A DNA stretch of 64,000 nt from SVQP01 sp045587385 (GTDB taxonomy: Bacteria; Bacillota; Clostridia; Oscillospirales; CAG-272), in the NCBI GenBank assembly GCA_045587385.1, contig JAZNCE010000110.1, positions 49,876 to 113,875 on the forward strand, in the 5' to 3' direction. The notes under the pieces are model-generated. The model worked only from the letters and a program-made list of their open reading frames with translations, had not been told where the DNA came from and ran no database searches. Below, piece after piece: positions 1-8,268 of the stretch (positions are counted from its first letter, which is position 1; each line of letters opens with the position of its first letter). A program made the translations under genes and the position numbers.

Positions 1-278
1 TTGCCGTACTCTGCCTGCATGCCCGAAATGTGCGGGCCGACCTCGTCGTAATACGCGACCTCTGCACCGTAGAACTCGTCTCTGGTATCCAGCGTGAAGC
101 GGCAGTTTGCCAAGGAAGCCTGCGTATAATAATCGATCATGCACTCCATAACGGCGTTCTTTGCAGCAACTACGTCCTCTACGCACGTAGCGGCAGCGTT
201 TGCCTTGCAAAACGCCTCAAAGGCAGCCTGTGCCTCTTCCAGCGTAAATCTCTTATAAGGAATTTGTGAAACCTTCAT
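1..278 (-). CDS. pepF: M3 family oligoendopeptidase, N-terminal part (runs off the window)
   Basis: Only the first 92 codons are present; the gene continues beyond the left edge. The protein begins MKVSQIPYKRFTLEEA and is followed by a helical, acidic stretch with CRFTLDTRDEFY and YYDEVGPHISG, which I recognise as the N-terminal helical domain of the clostridial M3 oligoendopeptidase F group. These are cytosolic zinc metallopeptidases that cut short peptides. The catalytic HExxH lies outside the window, so activity cannot be judged. The ATG at 278 is preceded by an AAGGGAGAA ribosome site and a good promoter, so this is a first gene. Family assignment rests on remembered similarity of the N-terminus only. 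Confidence 0.7.
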   Translation of the reverse strand, partial: MKVSQIPYKRFTLEEAQAAFEAFCKANAAATCVEDVVAAKNAVMECMIDYYTQASLANCRFTLDTRDEFYGAEVAYYDEVGPHISGMQAEYG

Positions 279-310
279 ATTGGTTCTCCCTTCTCTATGG
301 TATTGGGTTT

Positions 311-339
311 ATTATAGCACACAGCGATGCGTTTGTCTA
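311..339 (-). promoter_or_regulatory. sigma-A promoter of the M3 peptidase gene
   Basis: Reading the minus strand: TAGACA (334-339), 17-nt spacer, TATAAT (311-316), followed within 35 nt by the start codon at 278. One mismatch to the -35 consensus. Confidence 0.75.
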
Positions 340-350
340 CCTTTATGACA

Positions 351-387
351 AAAAAAGGTGTTGCAAGCACCGAAGTGCTTGCAACAC
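351..387 (-). terminator. intrinsic terminator of the first CBM9-like gene
   Basis: On the minus strand a perfect 13-bp stem, GTGTTGCAAGCAC with a TTCG tetraloop, is followed by a run of seven T. It starts 16 nt after the stop codon at 404. Confidence 0.92.
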
Positions 388-403
388 GAAATATTTCTAT
401 AAA

Positions 404-1975
404 TTAGTCCTTCTTCTTCAGCACTACTGCACAGCCGAATACCGCAACAACTGCCAGAACGCCTGTGCCGACTACGCCCTTGCAGCCCTTCTTCTCGGTT
501 GCGGGAGCAGTGGTCTGCTCGCCGCCCTGCTCGGGAGCATCGGTGGTAACGTCGCCCTCGGTGGTCTCATCGGTGGGCTCAGCGGTGGTCTCTTCGGTGG
601 TGGGCATGTACTGCTCGTACAGATCGTAGGGATCCTGGTTGTAGCACTTGATCCAAGCGATATCAAAGGTCTCGCCTGCAACGCCTTCCTCATCGTAGAA
701 AGGAACAAGACCCAGGGTCTGGATGTAGTCGATCCACTTAGCGTCACCGTTCATATCAGCTATCAGATAGTTCCAGTTACCGTCGCCGGTGGTAAAGTCA
801 AAGTAGCACTCGTCAACGCGGAAGTCGAGCTCCTGTCTGGTCTGCCAGATAATGCCGCACTCCTCAGCCTTTGCGGAGCTGGTGCGGTACTTGATAACAA
901 GGTATCTTGCATCGGACAGCAGGTTTCTGGGGTATGCGGTGCTGTATGCATAGCAGCCGTCTTCCTCTGCGGTAATGCGCAGGAAGGTCTCCTCACCCTC
1001 GGTGATCTGCGCAACGGATGCGCCGGAGCCTACCATGGTGTTGAATACGTTAGTGTCGGAGAAGTTGATGATCTCACGCAGCTCGTACTCCATGTCTTCG
1101 GGAGATACCTGGGGAATTTCGCCGGGCTTGATAACAACGTCTTCAGGCTTGCCTTCGAAGGTGATGCGTGCGAAATACTGGCAAAGCTTGGGAGAGAACT
1201 GACCGCCGATACCGTGGCAGAACAGAACCTGTGCATTCTTGTTCTCATCCTTCTCGCCCTGAACTTCCATAACGAATGCGAAGTTGCACTGGTCGCCGTT
1301 CTCGGGGTACTTTTCCCAACCCAGCGCCTGCTGCAGGTCGATTCTCAGCTCGTAAGTGATGCGCTTGGAAGCGTCATCGTACTTACCGGTGAAATCGTCT
1401 GCACCGGACAGGTACTGACCGTTCCAGGTAAAGGTGATGTCTTCCTGCTTTTCCTGGTTATAACCAAAGCCAAGCTCGGTGTAAGAGGGGTCTCTGCCCT
1501 CTGCATCAACGTCTGCAAGACCGATCTGCAGGCAGTTGTAAGCGAACAGCATAACGTCCTGAGTGGGAGTGCAGTCGTAACCGTCGATTGCGTCAATGTC
1601 GAATGCCATGTACAGGTACTGACCGTCCCAGCACCAGTAAGCGTCAAAGAAACCGCCCTTTACCTTCTCGTACAGAGCATCGGTAGCCTCTTTGCCGTAG
1701 CTGGAGGTAGCGGAAACGCCAATGTAGTCTTCAAAGTTTTCGAAACGAGCGTACTCGTCCTTCTTGATCTCACCGTCCAGAACGGGGGTGATTGCCTGGT
1801 AAGGAACGTTCCACTTAATGGAAGCCTCACCTGCTTCGCCTGCCAGGATCTCGTCGTACTTCTCAGCAGTGTACTCAAGCAGCGTGCCGAGGTCGAGGAA
1901 ATCAGCAGATGCGGGGATTGCGCAGATTGCTGCTACCATAAGCAAAGCAATTGCCAAAGCCATCAGTTTTTTCAT
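404..1975 (-). CDS. secreted CBM9-like/DOMON-like carbohydrate-binding protein with C-terminal anchor (copy 1)
   Basis: 523 residues. A signal peptide (residues 1-24, ending ASA) leads to a CBM9-like beta-sandwich at about 45-290, with typical features VLDGEIKKDEYARFENF, WDGQYLYMAFD and ELRIDLQQALG. A second beta-rich domain follows (about 300-450), then a Thr/Glu linker (TTEETTAEPTDETTEG) and a C-terminal tail GCKGVVG, a hydrophobic helix and KKKD. The tail looks like a membrane or sorting anchor, so the protein should be displayed on the cell surface, probably binding glycans. The start at 1975 was chosen because it begins the signal peptide and follows AAGAGGTGCAAC; the frame stays open upstream but overlaps the promoter. 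It is a tandem paralogue of the gene at 2133-3803. No catalytic domain is visible. Confidence 0.8.
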   Translation of the reverse strand: MKKLMALAIALLMVAAICAIPASADFLDLGTLLEYTAEKYDEILAGEAGEASIKWNVPYQAITPVLDGEIKKDEYARFENFEDYIGVSATSSYGKEATDALYEKVKGGFFDAYWCWDGQYLYMAFDIDAIDGYDCTPTQDVMLFAYNCLQIGLADVDAEGRDPSYTELGFGYNQEKQEDITFTWNGQYLSGADDFTGKYDDASKRITYELRIDLQQALGWEKYPENGDQCNFAFVMEVQGEKDENKNAQVLFCHGIGGQFSPKLCQYFARITFEGKPEDVVIKPGEIPQVSPEDMEYELREIINFSDTNVFNTMVGSGASVAQITEGEETFLRITAEEDGCYAYSTAYPRNLLSDARYLVIKYRTSSAKAEECGIIWQTRQELDFRVDECYFDFTTGDGNWNYLIADMNGDAKWIDYIQTLGLVPFYDEEGVAGETFDIAWIKCYNQDPYDLYEQYMPTTEETTAEPTDETTEGDVTTDAPEQGGEQTTAPATEKKGCKGVVGTGVLAVVAVFGCAVVLKKKD

Positions 1976-2033
1976 GTTGCACCTCTTATAAAATAAATTT
2001 TCATAAGTGACATGACGCCATCTTATTAACCAT

Positions 2034-2062
2034 ATTATACTCATTTTTACACAATGTGTCAA
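2034..2062 (-). promoter_or_regulatory. sigma-A promoter, CBM9-like copy 1
   Basis: Perfect TTGACA (2057-2062), 17-nt spacer, perfect TATAAT (2034-2039) on the minus strand, about 55 nt upstream of the start at 1975. Confidence 0.9.
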
Positions 2063-2093
2063 TAGGGATTTGCAAAAAACACACAAAACGCAC

Positions 2094-2122
2094 AAAAAGG
2101 AACGCCCTTTGATGAGCGTTCC
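2094..2122 (-). terminator. intrinsic terminator of CBM9-like copy 2
   Basis: Minus strand GGAACGC, 10-nt loop, GCGTTCC, then TTTTT, 10 nt after the stop at 2133. Together with the promoter at 2034 it shows that the two paralogues are separate transcription units. Confidence 0.75.
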
Positions 2123-2132
2123 CCTAATTATG

Positions 2133-3803
2133 TCATTTTTTTCTGAACACAATGCCTGCGGCAAGCAGACAAAAAACAAGCAAGCCGCCCGTGACTGCAT
2201 TACAGCCACCGCCTTTACAGCCAAGTGACTCACCTTGACAGCCTGCAAGCGCATCGTCGCCGAACACCTCAAAGAACAAGCCGCCAAAATTATTATCGGG
2301 CTTTTCCTGCTCGTGGAACGTCTCCCAAGCTGTCTCTTCTTCATCCGGCGCGATTGACTCGGGCGGTGCGATCGTATCGGGCGCAAACGTAGGCTCTCCC
2401 TCTCCCGTTTCGGGCATGGGGGTGGTTTCAAAGAGCGGGCGGTACAGCTCGTACGGGTCTAAACTATATGCCTTGATCCAAGCAACGTCCATGATTTCGC
2501 CTGCCACGTTCTCCGTTCCGTAAAAGGGCACGATTCCAAGATTCATAATATAATCTCGCCATGCATACTCACCACTCATGTCCAGAATGTCATATCTCCA
2601 CTCCCCATCGATTCCGATATAGGTCGTATAGCACTGCACCGTATCATATTCAGGAGCTTGCCTTGTTTTCCAGATCACACCGCATTCCCCCGCCTTGGGA
2701 GAATTCGTGCGGTACTTGATCACAAGATATTTGGTATCCGAAAGCAAATTGCGGGGATATGCGGTACTGTAGACGTAGCAGCCATCCTCTTTTGCAGTAA
2801 TGCGCAGAAAGGTGTCCTCACCTTCGGTGACCTGCTCAAGCGCCGCGCCCTCGCCGATCATGGTGCCAAAAACATCTGCATCGGAAAAATCCATCATCTC
2901 GCGCAGCTCGTACTCCATCTCTCCCGTCGTAATATTTGGAGGAGGAACTCCGGGCGAGATGACGACTTGACCTGGGTGTCCCTCGAAGGTAATACGCGCA
3001 AAATATTCGGTAAGCTTCATGGAATACTGCCCCGCTATACCGTGGCAAAACATGAGCTGTGCGCTGTTCGTGATATCATTATCACCCGAAATCTCAAGTG
3101 AAAATGCAAAATTGCATTGATCACCGTTGTCGGGGGGACGGTCCATGCCGAGTGCTTGCTGCAAATCAATACGCAGCTCGTACGTTACGCGCCCGGCTTC
3201 TTGGTCGTATTTCCCCGCAAGGTCTTCCTGATCTGACTGATAAGTGCCGTTCCAGGTAAAGGTGATATTTCTGTCCTGCTCCGCGTCGTACCCAAAGCCA
3301 AGCTCGGTAAAAGAGGGATCTCTGCCCTCGGCATCCACGTCGGCAAGACCTACCTGCAGACAGTTGTAAGCAAACAGCAGCACGTCCTGCTCGGGAGAGC
3401 AGTTGTAGCCGTTCACACAATCCACGTCAAATGCCAGGTATAAATACCTGTCATCCCAGCCCCAATAGGCGTCCAAAATGCCGTTTTGCACCTTTTGGTA
3501 CAGTTCGTCTGCCTTGTCGGCATCCAAGCCTTGGGAAACCGCCAAGGTCATATAGTCCTCAAAGCCGTCAAAAGGTGCATATTCATTCGGGTTGATCACG
3601 CCGTCCAGCGTAGGGGTGATAATTTGAAACGGTACGCTCCACCGAACAGAAGCTTCACCCGCCTCGCCTGCAAGGATCTCGTCTGTTTTCTCGGCAGGAT
3701 ACTCGTAATAACCGCCTGCTTCCTCGCGTTCGGCAGCAATAGGCATGATACAAACAGAAATCAGCAGTAAGACAGCAACAGCCAAAGAAATCAGTTTTCT
3801 CAT
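2133..3803 (-). CDS. secreted CBM9-like/DOMON-like carbohydrate-binding protein with C-terminal anchor (copy 2)
   Basis: 556 residues, the same architecture as its downstream neighbour and roughly half identical to it. It has a signal peptide (about 1-24, ending IAA) and a shared N-terminal core ILAGEAGEAS. The CBM9-like domain carries WDDRYLYLAFD and ELRIDLQQALG, and the second beta-domain begins near EYELREMMDFSD. A linker rich in Pro, Glu and Thr is followed by a cysteine-rich C-terminus (GCQGESLGCKGGGC), a hydrophobic helix and FRKK. The start at 3803 (MRKLISLAVAV) follows GAAAGGAGAGGGAAT. Like copy 1 it has its own promoter and terminator. Ligand unknown; a surface glycan-binding role is inferred from the fold only. 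Confidence 0.8.
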   Translation of the reverse strand: MRKLISLAVAVLLLISVCIMPIAAEREEAGGYYEYPAEKTDEILAGEAGEASVRWSVPFQIITPTLDGVINPNEYAPFDGFEDYMTLAVSQGLDADKADELYQKVQNGILDAYWGWDDRYLYLAFDVDCVNGYNCSPEQDVLLFAYNCLQVGLADVDAEGRDPSFTELGFGYDAEQDRNITFTWNGTYQSDQEDLAGKYDQEAGRVTYELRIDLQQALGMDRPPDNGDQCNFAFSLEISGDNDITNSAQLMFCHGIAGQYSMKLTEYFARITFEGHPGQVVISPGVPPPNITTGEMEYELREMMDFSDADVFGTMIGEGAALEQVTEGEDTFLRITAKEDGCYVYSTAYPRNLLSDTKYLVIKYRTNSPKAGECGVIWKTRQAPEYDTVQCYTTYIGIDGEWRYDILDMSGEYAWRDYIMNLGIVPFYGTENVAGEIMDVAWIKAYSLDPYELYRPLFETTPMPETGEGEPTFAPDTIAPPESIAPDEEETAWETFHEQEKPDNNFGGLFFEVFGDDALAGCQGESLGCKGGGCNAVTGGLLVFCLLAAGIVFRKK

Positions 3804-3828
3804 ATTCCCTCTCCTTTCGCTTTTTTTC

Positions 3829-3857
3829 ATTATAACACATACGCGCCCCATTGTCAA
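3829..3857 (-). promoter_or_regulatory. sigma-A promoter, CBM9-like copy 2
   Basis: TTGACA (3852-3857), 17-nt spacer, TATAAT (3829-3834) on the minus strand, both perfect. Confidence 0.9.
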
Positions 3858-3881
3858 CGCAGGCAAAATTTTGCAAACTCG

Positions 3882-3910
3882 TTGCATTTGCGCCACATGT
3901 GTGCTATAAT
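3882..3910 (+). promoter_or_regulatory. sigma-A promoter of the alpha/beta hydrolase gene
   Basis: TTGCAT (3882-3887), 17-nt spacer, perfect TATAAT (3905-3910). It is divergent from the promoter at 3829-3857; only 24 bp separate the two -35 boxes. Confidence 0.82.
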
Positions 3911-3942
3911 GGATTTAATAACCGGAAAGGAAGTACATAAAT

Positions 3943-4758
3943 ATGAAGCATTTTACTCTCTGCCCCTTCCCCGAATACCCCGATTGTACGCTGACTGCAT
4001 ATCTGCACGACCAAAGCCCCGAGCTGCAGATTGGAGCGCGCCGCACCGTCATTGTGTGCCCAGGCGGCGGATATGCATTTCTCTCCGCTCGTGAGGCTGA
4101 GCCGATCGCGCTTTCCTTCCTCTCGCAAGGCTTTAACGTGTTCATTCTGCGCTACTCCATTTGCGAAAACGCCGCAAACCGCCGCCCCTTGATCCAGGCT
4201 TGCAAGACGGTCAAGTTCTTGCGCGAGCATGCCGAGGAGTACGACGTTGACCCGAAATACATCTTTATCAACGGCTACAGCGCAGGCGGTCACCTTTCCG
4301 CATCCTGCGGCACCATGTTTGATCTGCCCGAGATCCGCGCGGCGGTTGGCTGCGAGGATAACGACGCGCACCGCCCCACCGGCACGGTGCTGGGCTATCC
4401 CGTCATTGCCAGCAACCATTACGGACACGCAGGCTCATTCAACCTGCTTTGCGGCTCACCCGACGCAACTGCCGAGGATCGCGCGTACTATTCCGTAGAT
4501 AAGCACGTCAATGCCAAGACCGCGCCCGCCTTTATCTGGCACACCGCCGAGGATGGGCTGGTACCCGTGCAGAACTCGTTGGTTTACGCGCACGCACTTG
4601 CCGATAACGGCATTTCCTTTGAGCTGCACGTCTACCCCTACGGCCCGCACGGCTTGGCTCTTTGCAACAAGGAGACCTCATACTCTCAGCCTGTTCTCGA
4701 ACGCCCCGAGTGCGAGAGATGGATCCTGGACGCAGGAAGATGGATGATGAATATGTAA
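3943..4758 (+). CDS. alpha/beta hydrolase, acetyl-esterase/lipase type
   Basis: 271 residues, cytosolic (no signal peptide). The oxyanion-hole segment VIVCPGGGYAFLS and nucleophile elbow GYSAGGHLS (GxSxGG) are clear. The acid is probably in the segment around WHTAEDGLVPV and the catalytic histidine in YPYGPHGLAL. This order and length match the BD-FAE/acetyl-xylan-esterase-like group that removes acetyl or feruloyl groups from sugars or xylo-oligosaccharides. Substrate is an inference from the family. AAGGAAG precedes the ATG by 10 nt. Monocistronic: its own promoter at 3882 and terminator at 4764. Confidence 0.85.
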   Translation: MKHFTLCPFPEYPDCTLTAYLHDQSPELQIGARRTVIVCPGGGYAFLSAREAEPIALSFLSQGFNVFILRYSICENAANRRPLIQACKTVKFLREHAEEYDVDPKYIFINGYSAGGHLSASCGTMFDLPEIRAAVGCEDNDAHRPTGTVLGYPVIASNHYGHAGSFNLLCGSPDATAEDRAYYSVDKHVNAKTAPAFIWHTAEDGLVPVQNSLVYAHALADNGISFELHVYPYGPHGLALCNKETSYSQPVLERPECERWILDAGRWMMNM

Positions 4759-4763
4759 ATACG

Positions 4764-4794
4764 AAAAAGACCTGCCGCGCGGCAGGTCTTTTTC
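4764..4794. terminator. bidirectional terminator between the esterase and comF
   Basis: AAAAAGACCTGCC / GGCAGGTCTTTTT with a short GCGC centre. Poly-A on one side and poly-T on the other make it work for both convergent genes. Confidence 0.9.
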
Positions 4795-4825
4795 AATTCA
4801 TGGAGCACGTCGTGCTCCATGAATT
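4795..4825. repeat. 31-nt perfect palindrome next to a terminator
   Basis: Two 15-nt arms (AATTCATGGAGCACG and its exact complement) around a single T, directly abutting the preceding terminator hairpin. It is not followed by a T-run in either direction, so it is not a second ordinary terminator. Function unknown. Confidence 0.8.
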
Positions 4826-4857
4826 GGCTTATGCCATAAAAGCAACTACGGTGCATT

Positions 4858-5616
4858 TTATCTGCGCTCAGGCGGCACGTCCACCGCGATACAGACACCG
4901 ATGACGTGCCCCGGCTTATACGGCTTGATCTTTGCCGAAACCGCCGAGAGCGTCGAGCCCGTGGTAACCACGTCGTCCACCAAAATGACGCACTTGCCTT
5001 TCAAGTCCACACAATGCTTGGGCACGGCTTCAAATGCGGCAAAGGCATTTTTGGTGCGCTGCTCCTGCCCCAGCATCTTTTGCACGCTGCCGCCCGTGCG
5101 GCGCACCATTTGGACAGGCTTCCCTATCCCAAGCTCGCGTGCAAGCGCTGTGCACAGCCCTTTGGATTGGTCAAATCCGCGCTCACGCAAGGATTTTTTG
5201 GAGCGCGGTGCCCATACGAGCACGCTGTTTTCGCGCGTCTGCCCCAAGCGCAGCAGCTGCTCTTCTATTTTGGGCGCAAGCTCACGGGCAAGAAATGCAT
5301 GCAGCTCTGCGCTTTCCTTATCCTTGAGCTTGAAAATGACGCGGCTTGCCACGCTCTGCGGCTTTTGCGGGTCATATTCGGTCAGCTTGAGCAAGGTATC
5401 TACACCGTGGCGCGCCAGCATGGGCACGGATCGCGTGCAATCCGCCACGGGATAGCCGCAGCACCGGCACAGCGCATTTTTGTGCGCATCCCACTTGACC
5501 TCACACGCGCGGCACAAGGCAAACGGTGCATTCTTGTCCGCTCCGCCCAGCAAAGCACCGCAAGACGCGCAGCGCGGCGGGAATAACAGGCGGCGCAGCA
5601 TCACGCCCGCGCTCAT
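4858..5616 (-). CDS. comF: ComF family phosphoribosyltransferase-like protein
   Basis: 252 residues. An N-terminal zinc-ribbon-like region (CASCGALL, CRAC, CRCCGYP) is followed by the type I phosphoribosyltransferase fold. Family marks are the conserved SLRERGFDQSKGL segment and the PRPP loop VILVDDVVTTGSTLSA. In naturally competent bacteria ComF supports uptake or processing of single-stranded DNA; elsewhere its reaction is not known. The start codon overlaps the stop of recD2 in an ATGA, so the two are translationally coupled, and both are DNA-processing proteins. Last gene before the bidirectional terminator. Confidence 0.92.
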   Translation of the reverse strand: MSAGVMLRRLLFPPRCASCGALLGGADKNAPFALCRACEVKWDAHKNALCRCCGYPVADCTRSVPMLARHGVDTLLKLTEYDPQKPQSVASRVIFKLKDKESAELHAFLARELAPKIEEQLLRLGQTRENSVLVWAPRSKKSLRERGFDQSKGLCTALARELGIGKPVQMVRRTGGSVQKMLGQEQRTKNAFAAFEAVPKHCVDLKGKCVILVDDVVTTGSTLSAVSAKIKPYKPGHVIGVCIAVDVPPERR

Positions 5617-7865
5617 TTCTCCACCTCGGTGCGCAGTCTTTGCGCAAGCCCCGTGTAGCGCATGGACTGGCGGTTGTTCCCCACCATTTGCGCCACGACC
5701 TCTTGCCTGCCCACGAAAATCACCATATTCTGCGCACGCGTCACCGCCGTATAAAGCAGATTACGCGTCAGCAGCATGGGGGGCGCGGAGTACATGGGCA
5801 CAATGACGATGGGGTACTCGCTGCCCTGGCTTTTATGCACCGTGATGGCATACGCGTGCTCCAAGTCCTCCAAGGAGGAAAAATCATACTCGACCATACG
5901 GTCGTCAAACTCAATATCCATGACGCGATCGGCTGCGTGAATGCGGCGAATGACGCCCATATCCCCATTGAAAATACCGCTGCCCTGCTGTCCGTCGGTG
6001 CGCTCCCACACCACGTCGTAATTGTTGCGCACCTGCATGACACGGTCGCCCTCGCGGAATACGGTATCGCGGAAGGTATATTCGCGCTTGCCCTTATCGG
6101 GCGGGTTCATGCGGCTTTGCAGCAAGAGATTTAAGTGATCCGTACCACCTTCACCGCGGCGCGAGGGCGTGATGATCTGCGTACCCGTCCGCGCCATTTC
6201 CCCATAGGTACGGGGCAGGCGGTTTTGGTACAGATCCGCAATCGTGGCGGCAATCTCCGCGTCGCTCTGGCGTGGCAGGAAGAAAAAGTCGTTATTTTTG
6301 ACGCTAAGATCCGGCATTTGCCCCTTATTGATGGCGTGCGCGTTGGTCACGATCAGCGACTCTTGCGCTTGGCGGAAAATCTCATCCAGGCACACGGTGG
6401 AAAAGCGTCCGCTCTCGATCAGGTCGTGCAGCACGTAGCCCGAACCGACGCTGGGCAGCTGATCCGCGTCGCCGATCAGAATAAAGCGCGCGCCCGGCTT
6501 GACCGCCTTGAGCAAATGGCACATCAAGGCATTGTCTACCATGGACGCCTCGTCCACAATGATGACGTTCTCCTCCAGCAGATCCTGCTGATTCTTGCGG
6601 AATTTGCCGCCTGTTTCATCGTCACCCGAAAATTCCATTTCCAAAAGTCTGTGAATGGTCTTTGCCTCGGTTTGCGTGGACTCGGAAAGTCTTTTTGCCG
6701 CTCTGCCCGTGGGTGCTGCAAGCGCGACCTTGTGCCCCATGCCCTTGAAAATATCGATCAACGCGCGCACAACGGTGGTTTTGCCCGTACCGGGTCCGCC
6801 CGTCAAGATCATGACACCGCTCTCAAGCGCGGCGTAGATCGCCTTTTTCTGCATGGTAGCATACTGCATGCCACTCTTTCTTTCCTCATTTTTGATAAAC
6901 GCGTGCACGTCGCCCGCATCGACCGACGCGCAAAGCTTGTCAAGCAGCACCAGCTTCTCGGCAATATACACCTCCTGGGCGTACACGCGGCTGTCGTAAA
7001 GGTACTGCGTGCCGTCAAACATACTGTAGCACACGCGATTGTCGCCAAGCAAACGGCTGACTGCCGCATCCGCCGCGCTCTCCTCTACACCAAGCAGCTT
7101 TGCCGCCCCTGCAACCAGTTTATCGCGCGGCAGGCACACGTGCCCGTTTTGCGCGCTGTTGGCGCGTAGCATATAGAGAATACCGCTTTTGATGCGTTCC
7201 TCATTGTCACATGCCATGCCAAGGCTTTGCGCCATGGCGTCCGCGCGCTCAAAGCCGATGCCCTCTACCTCATTGCACAGTCTGTACGGGTTGGCGCGCG
7301 CGATATCCACCGCCGAGCCGCCCCATTTTTTATAGATCCGCACGGTCATTGCTGCACCGAAATAATCACGGAAGAACATCATAGCCGAGCGAATACCCGC
7401 CTTTTCATTGAAGTCCTTACCGATCTCCTTGGCTTTTTTCATGGTAATGCCCGAAATCTCGGCAAGCCACTCGGGGTGGTTTTCCATGACGTCCAAGGTA
7501 TCCTCCCCAAAGCGTTGCACGATCTTTTGCGCGGTTTTGGGACCTACGCCCTTGATCGCACCCGATGCCAGATAGCGCAGCACGCTTGACGCATCCGCAG
7601 GCATTTCGCGCTCGTAGGATTCCACGCGGAACTGCGTGCCGTATTTGGGATTGTGCACCCATTTGCCCCAGGCGTTGATACGGTCGCCCTCGGCAACGTA
7701 CGGCATCGTGCCTACAATGGTGATCAGTTCGTCGTCATCCGTGCCGAAATCACAGATGGCATAGCCGTTGTCCTCGTTGGCATAAATGACGTGCTCAATA
7801 CTGCCCGAAAGCTTGACCAGCCCGCGCTCGTCCTGCTCTTGCATATACTCTTGATTGTCCTGCAT
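5613..7865 (-). CDS. recD2: RecD2-type ATP-dependent 5'-3' DNA helicase
   Basis: 750 residues from the ATG at 7865. An N-terminal OB-like domain and helix-hairpin-helix region (about 1-200, with GVGPKTAQKIVQRFG) precede the SF1B helicase core. Motifs visible: Walker A GGPGTGKTT near 353, Walker B DEASMV, GDADQLPSVG, and the late motif YAITVHKSQGSEYP. RecD2 acts in repair and replication-fork maintenance in bacteria without RecBC. A GTG four codons upstream (7877) also reads in frame, but the AAGGAAGGGAG site abuts it with no spacing, while it sits 11 nt from the ATG at 7865; I therefore chose the ATG. Confidence 0.94.
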   Translation of the reverse strand: MQDNQEYMQEQDERGLVKLSGSIEHVIYANEDNGYAICDFGTDDDELITIVGTMPYVAEGDRINAWGKWVHNPKYGTQFRVESYEREMPADASSVLRYLASGAIKGVGPKTAQKIVQRFGEDTLDVMENHPEWLAEISGITMKKAKEIGKDFNEKAGIRSAMMFFRDYFGAAMTVRIYKKWGGSAVDIARANPYRLCNEVEGIGFERADAMAQSLGMACDNEERIKSGILYMLRANSAQNGHVCLPRDKLVAGAAKLLGVEESAADAAVSRLLGDNRVCYSMFDGTQYLYDSRVYAQEVYIAEKLVLLDKLCASVDAGDVHAFIKNEERKSGMQYATMQKKAIYAALESGVMILTGGPGTGKTTVVRALIDIFKGMGHKVALAAPTGRAAKRLSESTQTEAKTIHRLLEMEFSGDDETGGKFRKNQQDLLEENVIIVDEASMVDNALMCHLLKAVKPGARFILIGDADQLPSVGSGYVLHDLIESGRFSTVCLDEIFRQAQESLIVTNAHAINKGQMPDLSVKNNDFFFLPRQSDAEIAATIADLYQNRLPRTYGEMARTGTQIITPSRRGEGGTDHLNLLLQSRMNPPDKGKREYTFRDTVFREGDRVMQVRNNYDVVWERTDGQQGSGIFNGDMGVIRRIHAADRVMDIEFDDRMVEYDFSSLEDLEHAYAITVHKSQGSEYPIVIVPMYSAPPMLLTRNLLYTAVTRAQNMVIFVGRQEVVAQMVGNNRQSMRYTGLAQRLRTEVEK

Positions 7866-7891
7866 TTTGCCGTGCACTCCCTTCCTTGTTT

Positions 7892-8221
7892 TTATCCGAT
7901 GACTCTGTAATCCGCACCGTAATACGCAAGCAGCTCCAGGACCTGCTCGTTTGGCACGCCTTCCTTGCCGATCACGCCATCCAAAAGCGAGGCATCGATC
8001 AGCACCACGATGCGGCGCATGCCCTTACGAAAAAATGCGGAACGCGCCTCATGCAACAGCACGTCAAGCAGTTCCGCATCTTTTTGGTTTCTCAGCTCGA
8101 TGGCAGCCACCACTCTTCCCGATGAGAAAAACGCCTCCATCGGAAATTTGACAGCGCACCACAGCCCAAACACCGCCAGCATGGACACAGCCAAAGCAAG
8201 CAGCGTATCAACAGTTTCCAT
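7892..8221 (-). CDS. small protein with one N-terminal membrane segment, unknown function
   Basis: 109 residues, family not recognised. Residues about 5-25 form a hydrophobic segment (LLALAVSMLAVFGLWCAV). The rest looks soluble and mixed alpha/beta, with a segment RRIVVLIDASLLDGVIG and a C-terminal EVLELLAYYGADYRVIG-like ending. It sits between metK and recD2 with gaps of 47 and 26 nt on the same strand, so it is probably co-transcribed. The ribosome site GGGGGTG lies within a small hairpin (8230-8250). Confidence 0.75.
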   Translation of the reverse strand: METVDTLLALAVSMLAVFGLWCAVKFPMEAFFSSGRVVAAIELRNQKDAELLDVLLHEARSAFFRKGMRRIVVLIDASLLDGVIGKEGVPNEQVLELLAYYGADYRVIG

Positions 8222-8229
8222 TTTATCAC

Positions 8230-8250
8230 CCCCGCACAGTATATGCGGGG
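8230..8250 (-). other. hairpin overlapping a ribosome binding site
   Basis: CCCCGCA, 7-nt loop, TGCGGGG immediately before the small membrane protein gene. No T-run follows, so termination is unlikely; the 3' arm contains the G-rich Shine-Dalgarno, so it could lower translation of the gene at 7892-8221. Confidence 0.5.
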
Positions 8251-8268
8251 AAATATGTATGTGTCAGA

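Noticed and set aside
1976..2431. Longer start for CBM9-like copy 1
   Set aside because: It would cover the perfect promoter and the end of the upstream paralogue; the signal peptide begins at 1975.
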